The notes under the pieces are model-generated. The model was given only the letters and a program-made list of their open reading frames with translations, made no database searches and was not told the origin of the DNA. Positions 17,963-27,332 of a stretch of 36,909 bases of DNA are shown piece after piece. The position numbers and the translations under genes were made by a program. The stretch is from Mariniblastus sp. (lineage in GTDB: Bacteria > Planctomycetota > Planctomycetia > Pirellulales > Pirellulaceae): positions 1 through 36,909 of the forward strand of contig JABACA010000035.1 in NCBI GenBank assembly GCA_014237975.1. Reading direction: 5' to 3'. The stretch's first letter is position 1. Every line of letters starts with the position of its first letter.

Positions 17963-19729
17963 TCAATTTTCAGTTAATTTCAGCCAGCGTTCTTCATTTT
18001 GCTGCAACTCCTGGCTAATCTCGGTAAAACGAGCATGCAACTTCAAGGCTTCACTGGCATCCGTCGTGTCGAGCAATTGTTGATTAAGGGATTTCTTATC
18101 CGCTTCCAGCGCCGTGATCTTTTGCTCGAGTCGCTTGATTTCCTTCTGTTGTTTACGGTTCATTTTCTGGGTTTGCCGTTCGGCGGGTACATCCGGCGGT
18201 TCGGGTTGACGCCTGGCAGCCGACTGATGCACTCGTTCTCCCTCGGCAATTTCCTGGTTGATCGAGTAGAGGTAGGCATCGTAATTACCCATGTAATTAC
18301 GAGCATTCCCATCACGCACTTCGATAATATTGGTTGCGACCCGGCTCATGAAGTGTCGATCGTGGCTGGTAAACAGGATCGTGCCTTTGTAATCAAAGAA
18401 CGCCCTGGCCAGTGCTTCTACCGTCTCCACATCCAGGTGGTTACCCGGTTCGTCCAGCACCAGGATGTTATGGTCCCCCAGCAACAACCCGGCCAGGCAC
18501 AAACGAGCCCGTTCGCCACCGGAGAGAACTTTGATTTTCTTCTGAACGTGGGAATCTCGAAACAACAGTGCGCCGGCCAACGCCAGTATGTCCTGAGTCG
18601 TCGTACCTGGCATCGCCTGGTATTCCAAATACTCCAACACGGTTTTCTTCTCTGGCAGTGTCGAGTAAACATGCTGCGCATAGGTACCAATATCGCTTGC
18701 ATGCCCCCACTTCACATCGCCACCGAGTAAATCCAACGACCCCACCAATGATCGCAACAAGGTCGTCTTGCCCTGTCCATTATCACCAACAATCGCTGCG
18801 CGTTGTCCATGTTCAATCTCAAGATTGATATTTTCAGCAACCTCGTGGTCGGGGTAACCGATCGTCAAATCAGCTGTCCTCAATACGGTGCCTTGCCTGG
18901 GGTTTACCCGGGGAGCCCGGATGCAGGCAGTTCGCTCCATGCCGGCGATCTCGGTCGTTTGCAACCGGTCCAGTTGCTTTTGTTTTGAGCGGGCCTGGCT
19001 GGCCGTGTTCGCTCCAGCTCGATTCTTGTCGATAAACCGCTTCAGCTGTTTCTGCTTGGTCACAATCGACTGATTGACTTTCAAGTCATGTTCCACACGT
19101 TCGGCCTGGTACTGGATAAATTCTTCGATCTTGCCCGGATACAATGTCAACTTGCCGCGGGACAGGTCGAGCGTTTGATCGCATGTCCCTTTCAAAAATG
19201 CGCGGTCGTGGGAAACAACAAGAATGCCACCGCGAAAATTTCTTAAAAAATGCTCCAACAGGATCTGGGTTCTCAAATCCAGGAAGTTGGTTGGCTCGTC
19301 GAGCAACAACAGATTCGGTTCGTGCAGCAGCAATGCCGCCAACTTGACCCGTGTTTGCCAACCACCGGACAAACTCGAAACCGGACCAGCAAGGTAGTCG
19401 CCTTTCAATTCGAACTTGCCGGCAACCTCACCGCACTTCCATTCCGCTTGACCGCTGTCGCGCTGCAGAAACTCGATCGTAGTTTCGCCCGGTAGAAACG
19501 GATCGTGTTGCCTGAGATACCCAACTCGCAGTCGCGGGTGCGCGACCAGTTGTCCGGAATCCAGCTCTTCTTCACCCAGCATGATCCTCAGCAACGTCGA
19601 TTTCCCGGCGCCATTTCGGCCCACGAAGCCAACCTTGGCACCCTCGACAATCGATGCTTCGGCACCGTCGAGCAACACCTGATCGCCATAGCTCTTGTGC
19701 GCGTTATTGATTTGAATTAGGACAGCCAC
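17963..19729 (-). CDS. ABC-F family ATPase (Uup/EttA-like ribosome-associated factor)
   Basis: 588 residues with two ABC ATPase domains in one chain and no membrane segment. Domain 1 has Walker A GRNGAGKST (37-45), signature LSGGWQ and Walker B LLLLDEPTNFLD. Domain 2 has GDNGQGKTT, LSGGER and LVLDEPGNHLD. Each has SHDR after Walker B. A Lys/Gln-rich linker between domains and a C-terminal coiled coil (about 505-588, KQQKEIKRLEQKITALEADK) are typical of ABC-F proteins acting on ribosomes or, for Uup, on DNA/ribosomes. The second Walker B region reads DEPGNHLD instead of the usual DEPTNHLD. The start is a GTG. It probably shares a transcript with tex. Exact subgroup (Uup, YheS, YdiF) is not decidable by eye. 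Confidence 0.92.
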   Translation of the reverse strand: MAVLIQINNAHKSYGDQVLLDGAEASIVEGAKVGFVGRNGAGKSTLLRIMLGEEELDSGQLVAHPRLRVGYLRQHDPFLPGETTIEFLQRDSGQAEWKCGEVAGKFELKGDYLAGPVSSLSGGWQTRVKLAALLLHEPNLLLLDEPTNFLDLRTQILLEHFLRNFRGGILVVSHDRAFLKGTCDQTLDLSRGKLTLYPGKIEEFIQYQAERVEHDLKVNQSIVTKQKQLKRFIDKNRAGANTASQARSKQKQLDRLQTTEIAGMERTACIRAPRVNPRQGTVLRTADLTIGYPDHEVAENINLEIEHGQRAAIVGDNGQGKTTLLRSLVGSLDLLGGDVKWGHASDIGTYAQHVYSTLPEKKTVLEYLEYQAMPGTTTQDILALAGALLFRDSHVQKKIKVLSGGERARLCLAGLLLGDHNILVLDEPGNHLDVETVEALARAFFDYKGTILFTSHDRHFMSRVATNIIEVRDGNARNYMGNYDAYLYSINQEIAEGERVHQSAARRQPEPPDVPAERQTQKMNRKQQKEIKRLEQKITALEADKKSLNQQLLDTTDASEALKLHARFTEISQELQQNEERWLKLTEN

Positions 19730-19838
19730 GGCAATCTTGGAGTCTGGAAAAAGTAATCAGAAAAGGACGATTAAAATTGATCGGTTTGCTGACGTCAACA
19801 TCCATCCCGACAAAGAACGCTACCGATCGGGCACCCAT

Positions 19839-20414
19839 TCAAATGGACTCAAAAAACAGAACGAACCAGATGATCAGGGCAGCCGTCCCTCCGCCCACCA
19901 GCAATAACGACCCAATCCATCCCAACCGACTGGCGATCTGGGTCGACCGCCGCTGGCTCTCGGCCAGCTTTTTCTCGTCTATAGCACGTAAATCCCGACG
20001 AGCTCGATAGCGAACCAACGGCGCCAGTGGCCAGACCAACAGCCCCAAGATGCCCAATGTCAACAGGGAAGCACCCCGCTCCTGGTACCGCCCTGGATCG
20101 TACCGCGGTGTGGCCCGGTACATCCAGCGGCTCGTTTGGGCCAGGCCCACCCAAATACAAATCCAGCCCAAAAATGAAAATGGCGAAAGAACACCCAGGT
20201 AACCAACCCATCTCATACCCCGCGTGGGCGTTAGTTGAACAAAAGTCTGTATCGTCGTGGGAGCAAACTCAAACAGCAGCAAAATCGCGAGCCCGATACA
20301 TAACCAGACTCGGCCCGCCTCATCCGGGAACCGACAGACCACCACCAGCGGCCCGACGATACATATCAGCGAAATTAACCACAAGAACCCCATGATCAAC
20401 AGGAAAATCAACAT
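19839..20414 (-). CDS. Multi-pass membrane protein of unknown function
   Basis: 191 residues with about five transmembrane helices: 1-27, 35-56, 69-92, 117-136 and 165-188. Two hydrophilic, Arg-rich segments lie between helices 3 and 4 (TSRWMYRATPRYDPGRYQERG) and between 4 and 5 (RYRARRDLRAIDEKKLAESQRRS), probably on the cytoplasmic side. There is no recognisable catalytic motif or family. The ATG at 20412-20414 directly starts the first helix. It is co-directional with the threonine-synthase-like gene upstream (173-base gap) and the ABC-F gene downstream (109-base gap), with no functional link visible. Confidence 0.75.
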   Translation of the reverse strand: MLIFLLIMGFLWLISLICIVGPLVVVCRFPDEAGRVWLCIGLAILLLFEFAPTTIQTFVQLTPTRGMRWVGYLGVLSPFSFLGWICIWVGLAQTSRWMYRATPRYDPGRYQERGASLLTLGILGLLVWPLAPLVRYRARRDLRAIDEKKLAESQRRSTQIASRLGWIGSLLLVGGGTAALIIWFVLFFESI

Positions 20415-20587
20415 GGAAGTCTTTCAAAAAACCAGGTTCATAAAAAACAAATTCCATTTAACGGTAGATGCGGAGTTGTCAAACGGTTGACATCAATCAA
20501 GGCAATCTCCCGCTGCTATTCTATCATTTAAAAACAGCTGGAAAATGTCGCGGTCGGGATTGGACGCAACCAATGCCACATCAAACT

Positions 20588-21817
20588 TCAAGCCTGCTTG
20601 ATCCAGTCGTAGTCAATCGGTTGTGCCAGATCGATGGTTCCATGCTCGGCGGGCATCGGGTACTTGAGTCCGGTGGCACAATTAAACAACACGACCTGTT
20701 CGTCAGATTGAATGCGGCCGGTAGACAATTCCTGTTTTAATGCTGCCAGCGTGGCAGCGCCTTCTGGACATAACAGGATCCCCTCGTGGATAGCGCATTC
20801 TCGTTGCGCTCTATCAATGGCATCGTCGCTAACCGCAACCGCAAAACCATGACTTTCACGAACGGCATCCAGGATCAGGTAATCCCCCAAAGCGGCCGGC
20901 ACCCGGATGCCCGAGGCGATCGTGGCCGCATCGGGCCAGGGCTGGGCGTGACGTTCACCATTGTCAAATGCCTTGACGATCGGCGCACACCCTTCCGCCT
21001 GGACGGCCACCATTCGAGGTCGCTTCGAACCGATCCAACCGATCGCTTCCAGTTCATCGAATGCTTTCCACATACCGATCAGCCCGGTTCCCCCACCCGT
21101 CGGATAGAGAATCACGTCGGGAACGTTCCAGTCCAGCTGTTCGGCCAGTTCCAACCCCATCGTTTTTTTCCCTTCGATCCGATAAGGCTCCTTTAGGGTT
21201 GAGGTGTCAAACCAATCCATCAGTGGTTTCCCCTCGGCAACTATTTTCCCGCATTCATTGATGTAACCATTGGCCAGAAACGTTTTGGCGCCCTGGAACG
21301 CGATCTCCTGGACATTGATCGGAGGCGTGTCCTGTGGGCAAAAGACATACGTTTCGATTCCCGCCCTGGAACCGTACGCGGCCAGCGCGGCACCCGCATT
21401 GCCATTGGTCGGCATCGCCATCCGTCGAACACCCAGCTCTTTGGCCATGGCCACCGCCAGTGCCAAACCCCGGGCTTTAAACGAACCGGTCGGCAGCCGG
21501 CCTTCGTCCTTGATCAGGATTTCGCCACAGTTTAACCGTTGCTGCAGTTGAAACGCCGGAAGAATGGGCGTCATCACCTCCCCCAATCGAACGATATTTT
21601 CCGACCTGCGGACCGGTAGAAATTCCCGGTATCGCCAAAACTCCGGCAGCCTGGACCGCAATTGCTCCTTGCTGACCGATTGCGCCAACGCATCCAGGTC
21701 ATAACGGACCCAGAGCGGTTTTCCAACATCGGACAATCCGCGCAGCTCGTCAGCCGGATAGGTTTCACCGGTGTAGCTGCATTCGAGATGCGTTACAAAC
21801 GTTGGATATTCTTTCAT
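20588..21817 (-). CDS. Threonine synthase-like PLP enzyme, second paralogue
   Basis: 409 residues from the ATG at 21815-21817; the longer frame adds 36 residues that do not resemble the family. PLP-binding Lys114 sits in LPTGSFKARGL, and the phosphate loop is PTGGGTGLIGMWKAF. MPTNGNAGAALAAYGSRAG corresponds to the substrate-binding Asn/Gly segment. The N-terminal LECSYTGETYPAD resembles the threonine-synthase start but has a single cysteine, unlike the two pairs in the thrC at 4.2 kb. The two proteins are clearly distant paralogues. This one may be a real threonine synthase, or may use another phospho- or sulfonated amino acid, or act as a threonine/serine-type lyase. It has no amino-acid-synthesis neighbours. 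Confidence 0.85.
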   Translation of the reverse strand: MKEYPTFVTHLECSYTGETYPADELRGLSDVGKPLWVRYDLDALAQSVSKEQLRSRLPEFWRYREFLPVRRSENIVRLGEVMTPILPAFQLQQRLNCGEILIKDEGRLPTGSFKARGLALAVAMAKELGVRRMAMPTNGNAGAALAAYGSRAGIETYVFCPQDTPPINVQEIAFQGAKTFLANGYINECGKIVAEGKPLMDWFDTSTLKEPYRIEGKKTMGLELAEQLDWNVPDVILYPTGGGTGLIGMWKAFDELEAIGWIGSKRPRMVAVQAEGCAPIVKAFDNGERHAQPWPDAATIASGIRVPAALGDYLILDAVRESHGFAVAVSDDAIDRAQRECAIHEGILLCPEGAATLAALKQELSTGRIQSDEQVVLFNCATGLKYPMPAEHGTIDLAQPIDYDWIKQA

Positions 21818-22178
21818 CAATGGACCGACCTGGACTGGGGGATGGGAGGATCGACGACCAAACACCTTGCCGACGATAACCTCATGATACAACGCGACAC
21901 CGGCAGTTAACGCACCCCCTGCCAATAAATCCCGGCAGGTCCAAAACTGTCAGACACGGAATTTCGGGCGTGATGGACTGCGCTGGGCCAGTCAGTCCCA
22001 GGTCCTCCGCCCGTCACCCGTTTGGTGAAAATTACAACCAAATTCCAATTTTTCAAAGTTGAATTGCCAGACTCTAAGAGTTCCTGTCGCAATTATCGAT
22101 AAAACAATTGCTTTCGTTGGCTCATTGCAAAATAATGTGGCCAGCGGGCAGGGAGGATAATAGATTGAGGGTAATAAA
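21818..22178. other. Divergent gene-free stretch
   Basis: 361 bases between the threonine-synthase-like gene and the transglutaminase-like gene. The left part (to about 22020) is GC-richer and holds only shadow frames. The right part is AT-rich and contains the candidate promoter at 22108-22136. I see no tRNA, riboswitch consensus or long inverted repeat. Confidence 0.5.
22108..22136 (+). promoter_or_regulatory. Possible promoter for the transglutaminase-like gene
   Basis: TTGCTT (22108-22113) and AATAAT (22131-22136) are 17 bases apart. The -10 matches the sigma-70 consensus at five of six positions, the -35 at three. It lies about 43 bases before the TTG start and in the AT-rich part of the gap. 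Confidence 0.35.
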
Positions 22179-23351
22179 TTGAAATCGATCACGAATCGAA
22201 GGACGTTCATCGCAGGAAGCTTGGGATTGGGCGCCTCGACATTGGGAATCCTCAAACCATCTGGCTCCTGCCGTTTTATTTCCTCACCCGGCCAGCCATG
22301 CCAGGCAATGCGTTCGGCATCGATTCAACAGCCGGCCTTTGCCATTATCCCGGTCGTGTATGATGGCAAATGGAATTGGAAAACTCCCCCCGAAGGATCG
22401 ACCGGATATCTGGAACCGCGCGACTTTGAAGTCTCGGTGGCAATGAGCTTTACCGGACGTGGTTTTGGAAATAACCTGCGGGCAACGACCGTCACACCGG
22501 TCGGTTTTCCGGAACAGGAGATTCTCGACTTTCAGATCGAAACACAAGGTTGTTCAGCCAGGATCTTGCCGATCAACGCGGGCGCAGCCCAGTTGGCGCT
22601 GTCGGCCAGATCGTTGGCTGCCGGACAAACAGTATTTGCGATTGCTCGTTATAAACTGCGGGTGACGAAAGTATTCCAAGGTTATCAAAAAGAACAGTTT
22701 CCCGCTGGCCAAGAGCAGCTTGAGATTTTTTCGAGCCGGTATCTTCGCAACAGCCCCGGAATCAAAGTCAACTCAAAACTGGTTCGCGAACTGGTAACCA
22801 GGATCACCTCCACCAACATGCATCCGTGGGATAAAGCAGTCAAGTTTCAGCAATGGGTTTGGGAAAACATCCAGGGTGTCGCGGGCCGATACACCAGTGT
22901 CGAGGAAGCGATTCGGGAACAGGTAGGTGACTGTGAAGAACGCGCTTGTGTTTTCATCGCACTCTGTCGCGCGGCCGGCATTCCAGCTCGCCAGGTGTGG
23001 GTCCCCAGTCACGTTTGGGCAGAAATTGGACTGCACGACCGTGAAGGACGGCCTTGCTGGATCCCGGTGCATACGGCTGCCTACAACTGGTTTGGTTGGA
23101 CCGGCGCCCACGAGATCGTGCTTCAAAAAGGTGACTACATCCGGATTGGCCATCGCAAGCGGACCGTCCGTCTGATTGACGACTGGTACCAGCTGAATGG
23201 CCCCAAACCGGACATGCATTTTACGGCCCAGGTTAAGCCGGTTGCCCCGGCAGGTTACGACGCGGGTCCCGGTGCCCGTCTAAAACTGCCCGACGGCCGA
23301 TGGACATTGACTGGCGACCATCCCGACAACAAACAAATGCGAGACAAGTAG
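22179..23351 (+). CDS. Tat-exported transglutaminase-like protein
   Basis: 390 residues, starting at a TTG with GAGG 8 bases upstream. The N-terminus NRRTFIAGSLGLGAS is a twin-arginine signal, so the protein is likely exported folded. A beta-rich region (about 55-165) precedes a transglutaminase core: VGDCEERACVFIALCRAAGIPAR with the catalytic Cys252, and SHVWAEI with His278. The third triad position, usually Asp in a WxPVD segment, appears as His298 in CWIPVHTAAYNW. Family members are cysteine peptidases or amidases as often as true cross-linkers. Here the triad is altered, so activity is uncertain. It converges on metH with a 43-base gap that holds a short TGGCCA/TGGCCA hairpin (23370-23390). 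Confidence 0.85.
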   Translation: MKSITNRRTFIAGSLGLGASTLGILKPSGSCRFISSPGQPCQAMRSASIQQPAFAIIPVVYDGKWNWKTPPEGSTGYLEPRDFEVSVAMSFTGRGFGNNLRATTVTPVGFPEQEILDFQIETQGCSARILPINAGAAQLALSARSLAAGQTVFAIARYKLRVTKVFQGYQKEQFPAGQEQLEIFSSRYLRNSPGIKVNSKLVRELVTRITSTNMHPWDKAVKFQQWVWENIQGVAGRYTSVEEAIREQVGDCEERACVFIALCRAAGIPARQVWVPSHVWAEIGLHDREGRPCWIPVHTAAYNWFGWTGAHEIVLQKGDYIRIGHRKRTVRLIDDWYQLNGPKPDMHFTAQVKPVAPAGYDAGPGARLKLPDGRWTLTGDHPDNKQMRDK

Positions 23352-23394
23352 CAAAGAGGGTTGAATCGGTGGCCATCATGCTGCTGGCCATTCC

Positions 23395-26300
23395 CTAGTA
23401 CCCCAGGACGGGCGACAACCAGCGCTCGGCTTCCTGAATCGAAACGCCCTTAACCTTGGCATAGCGTTCGACCTGGTCTCGCGTGATCTTGGTCACGGAA
23501 AAATAACGGGATTCAGGATGACTAAAATAGAGTCCGCTGACTGCCGCACCTGGCCACATCGCAAACGACTCGGTCAAACGGATACCGGTTGCCGACTCGA
23601 CATCCATCAATTTCCATAGCGTCTCTTTTTCCGTGTGGTCGGGGCAGGCAGGATACCCTGCGGCGGGGCGGATACCACGATATTTCTCGTTGATCAAGTC
23701 TTCCTGGTTCAAATCTTCCATGCCGCCAAAGCCCCATTCATGACGTGCTCGGTGGTGTAACATTTCGGCAAATGCCTCGGCCAGGCGATCGGCCAGCGCG
23801 GCGACCATGATGGCGTTGTAGTCATCGTGAGCTGCGCGGTACCGGGCTGCCAATTCATCACAGCCATGCCCGGTGGTCACGGCAAACCCACCGACAAAAT
23901 CCGACCGCCCACTGTCGACTGGCGCCACGTAATCCGCCAATGAACGAAAATGATCGATACCACGCCGTTGCCATTGTTGTCGCAACATATGAAACCGTGT
24001 CATTTCCGTTGAACGCGATTCATCCGTATAGATGATGATCGAATCGCCTTCGGAATTGGCCGGCCAGAAACCGAAGATACCACGTGCATCCAGCAAGTGA
24101 TCGTCGATTATTTCCTGCAACATATTACGGGCATCGTCGTACAATTTCTGGGCCTCCTGGCCGACCAATCCATCGGTCAAGATGGCAGGGAATTTCCCAT
24201 GCAACTCCCAAGCCATGAAGAATGGGGTCCAGTCGATGAACTCGACAATCTGCTGCAGGCTGATTTCTTCGTCGGCGGTCGGCAATCCGATCGCATCGCC
24301 CGTTGGCGGCGTCCCCAGTAACCGTGTCCCGGTAAACGAAGGCTGGGCAATGTCGACCGTTTTCCAATCGGTTGGGAAACGCTTACTCAATGCTTCCTGG
24401 TAAGGGACGAGTGTCATCTGCCGTTCTTCATAACCGGCCACCAGCTTGGCCTGCGAGATCGAGTTTTTCGCAACAAACTCGTTTTTGGAATCGGGATTGA
24501 TCAGCCGATCGACCACACCAACACTTCGCGAGGCATCCAGCACATGCACGACACCATGTTGGTATTGCGGCGCAATTTTGACGGCCGTGTGTTTGTCGCT
24601 GGTGGTCGCGCCACCGATCAGCAGCGGGATCGTCATATTGGTTCGCTGCATCTCTTTGGCAACGTAGACCATTTCGTCAAGGCTGGGTGTAATCAAACCG
24701 GACAGTCCAATCATGTCTACATTTTGCTGGGCGGCCACCTCCAGTATTTTGTCACAGGAAACCATCACGCCCAGGTCAATCACCTCGTAGTTGTTACACC
24801 CCAGCACAACTCCCACGATGTTCTTGCCAATATCGTGGACATCCCCTTTCACCGTGGCCATCAGGATCTTGCCTCGGTAACTCATGCTCTCGAGTCCCGC
24901 GTCCAACTTTTCCTGTTCCATGTACGGCAACAGGTAAGCGACGGCCTTTTTCATGACCCGGGCCGATTTGACGACCTGAGGCAAAAACATCTTGCCGCTG
25001 CCAAACAGGTCACCCACCACGGCCATCCCATCCATCAGGGGACCTTCGATGATCTGCAAGCATCGAGAGTACTTCTGGCGAGCTTCTTCCGTATCCTGCT
25101 GGACAAATTTGTCGATCCCCTTGACCAGGGCATGGCAAAGACGCTTCTCGACCGTCGCCTCTCTCCATTGCAGATTCTCGGTGCGACCTTGCTTCTTCTT
25201 GTCCTTGACCGTGTCGGCAAACTCCAGTAATCGGTCGGTGGCATCCGGTCGCCGGTTGAGCAACACATCTTCAACATGTTTCAGTAAGTCTTTGGGAATC
25301 TCTTCGTAGATTTCCAATTGCCCCGCATTGACAATTCCCATATCCAGACCAGCTTCAATCGCGTGGTACAGGAAAGCCGCATTGATCGCTTCGCGCACGG
25401 TATTATTACCGCGAAAACTGAAACTCACATTGGAAACACCGCCGGAAATCTTGGCCCCGGGACAAACCTGTTTGATTTGACGGATGGCCTCAAAAAAGTT
25501 GACCGCGTAATTGTTGTGTTCTTCCATCCCGGTCGCGATCGTCAAGATGTTGGGATCGAAAATAATATCCTCGGGTGGAAAACAGGCCTGGTCAATCAGT
25601 AGGTCATAGGCCCTTTTACAAACCCGGACCTTGTCATCCGATTCCACCGCCTGCCCCTGCTCATCGAATGCCATGACCACGGCGGCCGCGCCATAACGTC
25701 GAATCAGGCGAGCTCTTTCCAGGAACTCGGATTCACCCTCTTTGAGACTGATCGAGTTGACAATTGCCTTGCCCTGGACCGCTTTCAATCCGGCTTCGAT
25801 CACCGACCACCTGGAACTGTCGATCATTATCGGAACCGCGCTGATATCGGATTCGCCGGCAATGAGTCGCAAGTACCGGGTCATGGCTGCTTCGCCATCG
25901 AGCAACGCATCGTCCATGTTGATATCAATCACCGCCGCGCCACCCTGCACCTGGTCTCGGGCAACTTCGATCGCGTCCTCGAACTGTTCGTCCCGGATCA
26001 GCCTGGCAAATTTACGCGATCCCGTAACATTCGTGCGTTCACCGACCATCAGGAAATTGGCGTCATCCCGCATGGTAAGCGGCAGTGAACCGGATAAACG
26101 AGTCAGCGGTTGAATCATGTTTTTTCGGTGGGGCTGAATGCCTTTGACCGCATCGGAAATGGCTGCAATGTGTTGGGGAGTTGTTCCACAGCATCCGCCG
26201 ACTATGTTCAGCCACCCATTTTCTGCCCATTCCCTGAGCACGGCAGCCATCGGTGCTGGTTGCAGGTCAAATTGCCCCATTTCATTGGGCGTGCCAGCAT

Positions 26301-27138
26301 TGGGGTGGCAACTGATGTAGGGCGTTGCAATTTTCGATAATTCCTCGATATGCGGCCGCATCACGTTGGGCCCCAGCGCGCAATTCATGCCAATGCTGAG
26401 CATCGGGAAATGCGATATGCTATTCCAAAATGCTTCCACGACTTGGCCCGACACGAATGTCGACCCGGACTCGGCAAACGTACCGGACACCATCACGGGT
26501 ACCCCGTTGCCGGACTCGGCAAAGTACCTGGCGATTGCAAACAGGCATGCTTTGAGATTTAAAGTGTCAATCACGGTTTCTGGAAACAGCAGGTCCACTC
26601 CGCCTTCGACCAGTGCTTTGGCCTGAACGTAATAAGAACGTTCCATTTCGTCAAAGGTAATACCCCTATAAGCGGCATCCTCGACTCTGGTTGAAATGGC
26701 CGTTTGCTGAGCCGTTGGTCCCATCGAACCGGCAACAAACCTGGGCTTATCAGGAGTCATCTCCGAGTATTCATCTGCCGCGGATCGCGCATTGGCAGCC
26801 GCGGCCAGGTTGATTTCTGTAACCACGTCACTAGGAAAACCAAAATCCGCCAGGCCGACCGGGCTGGCATTAAACGTATTGGTTTCAATAATGTCGGCAC
26901 CCGCAGCCAGGTATTTTCGGTGGATATCCACAATCGCATGAGGGTTGGTCAGACCGACAATATCCGTGCAATTTTTCAGATCGACGGTCCAATCCGCAAA
27001 TCGATCTCCCCTTACATCCGCCTCTTCCAATTCAAGCGCGTAAATCATGGAACCCATAGCGCCATCCAGCACCAGTATTTCATGGGCCAAACGATCCAAC
27101 AAACGCTGCTCGGAATGGGATCTGGAAACAACTGACAC
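23395..27138 (-). CDS. metH: Cobalamin-dependent methionine synthase
   Basis: 1247 residues, full length (E. coli 1227). All four modules are present. The homocysteine domain has zinc ligands Cys253 (NCALGPN) and Cys316-Cys317 (GGCCGTTP). The methyltetrahydrofolate (pterin) domain spans about 360-620 ([25 protein letters not shown]). The cobalamin domain contains DVHDIGKN with His768 as the lower axial cobalt ligand. The C-terminal activation domain carries the AdoMet motif [15 protein letters not shown]. It methylates homocysteine with a methyl group from 5-methyl-THF. The start is a GTG (27136-27138) without a strong Shine-Dalgarno sequence. I found no B12- or SAM-riboswitch consensus upstream, but a perfect 19-bp dyad lies 76 bases before the start. 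Confidence 0.97.
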   Translation of the reverse strand: MSVVSRSHSEQRLLDRLAHEILVLDGAMGSMIYALELEEADVRGDRFADWTVDLKNCTDIVGLTNPHAIVDIHRKYLAAGADIIETNTFNASPVGLADFGFPSDVVTEINLAAAANARSAADEYSEMTPDKPRFVAGSMGPTAQQTAISTRVEDAAYRGITFDEMERSYYVQAKALVEGGVDLLFPETVIDTLNLKACLFAIARYFAESGNGVPVMVSGTFAESGSTFVSGQVVEAFWNSISHFPMLSIGMNCALGPNVMRPHIEELSKIATPYISCHPNAGTPNEMGQFDLQPAPMAAVLREWAENGWLNIVGGCCGTTPQHIAAISDAVKGIQPHRKNMIQPLTRLSGSLPLTMRDDANFLMVGERTNVTGSRKFARLIRDEQFEDAIEVARDQVQGGAAVIDINMDDALLDGEAAMTRYLRLIAGESDISAVPIMIDSSRWSVIEAGLKAVQGKAIVNSISLKEGESEFLERARLIRRYGAAAVVMAFDEQGQAVESDDKVRVCKRAYDLLIDQACFPPEDIIFDPNILTIATGMEEHNNYAVNFFEAIRQIKQVCPGAKISGGVSNVSFSFRGNNTVREAINAAFLYHAIEAGLDMGIVNAGQLEIYEEIPKDLLKHVEDVLLNRRPDATDRLLEFADTVKDKKKQGRTENLQWREATVEKRLCHALVKGIDKFVQQDTEEARQKYSRCLQIIEGPLMDGMAVVGDLFGSGKMFLPQVVKSARVMKKAVAYLLPYMEQEKLDAGLESMSYRGKILMATVKGDVHDIGKNIVGVVLGCNNYEVIDLGVMVSCDKILEVAAQQNVDMIGLSGLITPSLDEMVYVAKEMQRTNMTIPLLIGGATTSDKHTAVKIAPQYQHGVVHVLDASRSVGVVDRLINPDSKNEFVAKNSISQAKLVAGYEERQMTLVPYQEALSKRFPTDWKTVDIAQPSFTGTRLLGTPPTGDAIGLPTADEEISLQQIVEFIDWTPFFMAWELHGKFPAILTDGLVGQEAQKLYDDARNMLQEIIDDHLLDARGIFGFWPANSEGDSIIIYTDESRSTEMTRFHMLRQQWQRRGIDHFRSLADYVAPVDSGRSDFVGGFAVTTGHGCDELAARYRAAHDDYNAIMVAALADRLAEAFAEMLHHRARHEWGFGGMEDLNQEDLINEKYRGIRPAAGYPACPDHTEKETLWKLMDVESATGIRLTESFAMWPGAAVSGLYFSHPESRYFSVTKITRDQVERYAKVKGVSIQEAERWLSPVLGY

Positions 27139-27213
27139 TATTCGGATGCCTTTGTTATTTACCTGGTCGGCGGGGACATATTGCCGATCAGCGGAGCTCT
27201 TGTAAAACGCTGA

Positions 27214-27232
27214 CGGTTAATCGGATTAACCG
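27214..27232. promoter_or_regulatory. Perfect 19-bp dyad between metH and the CpsD-like gene
   Basis: CGGTTAATC, one central G, GATTAACCG: two 9-base half sites in perfect inversion. It lies 76 bases upstream of the metH start and 101 bases upstream of the CpsD-like start. On the plus strand a weak promoter (TTGCCG 27181-27186, 16 bases, TAAAAC 27203-27208) would place transcription initiation on the dyad, the usual place for an operator. Its short spacing would also allow a tight hairpin. Which gene, if either, it controls is open. Confidence 0.5.
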
Positions 27233-27332
27233 CCGTTGCAATCCGTCTAATCTATCTACAGTTCAAGTAAGCCACAATGCGAACCGATCATTTAATTCTG
27301 TTGACTGGTAAATTCCCGAATGTGACCTGTGG

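Noticed and set aside
18460-18500. DEPGNHLD in the second ABC-F Walker B region as a sign of an inactive domain
   Set aside because: The catalytic Glu and Asp, Walker A and signature are all intact; a Thr-to-Gly change there need not remove activity, so it is mentioned only in the gene entry.
27139-27332. Cobalamin riboswitch upstream of metH
   Set aside because: No B12-box-like GCCACTG/AGCCAGGAGACC-type sequence on the minus strand.
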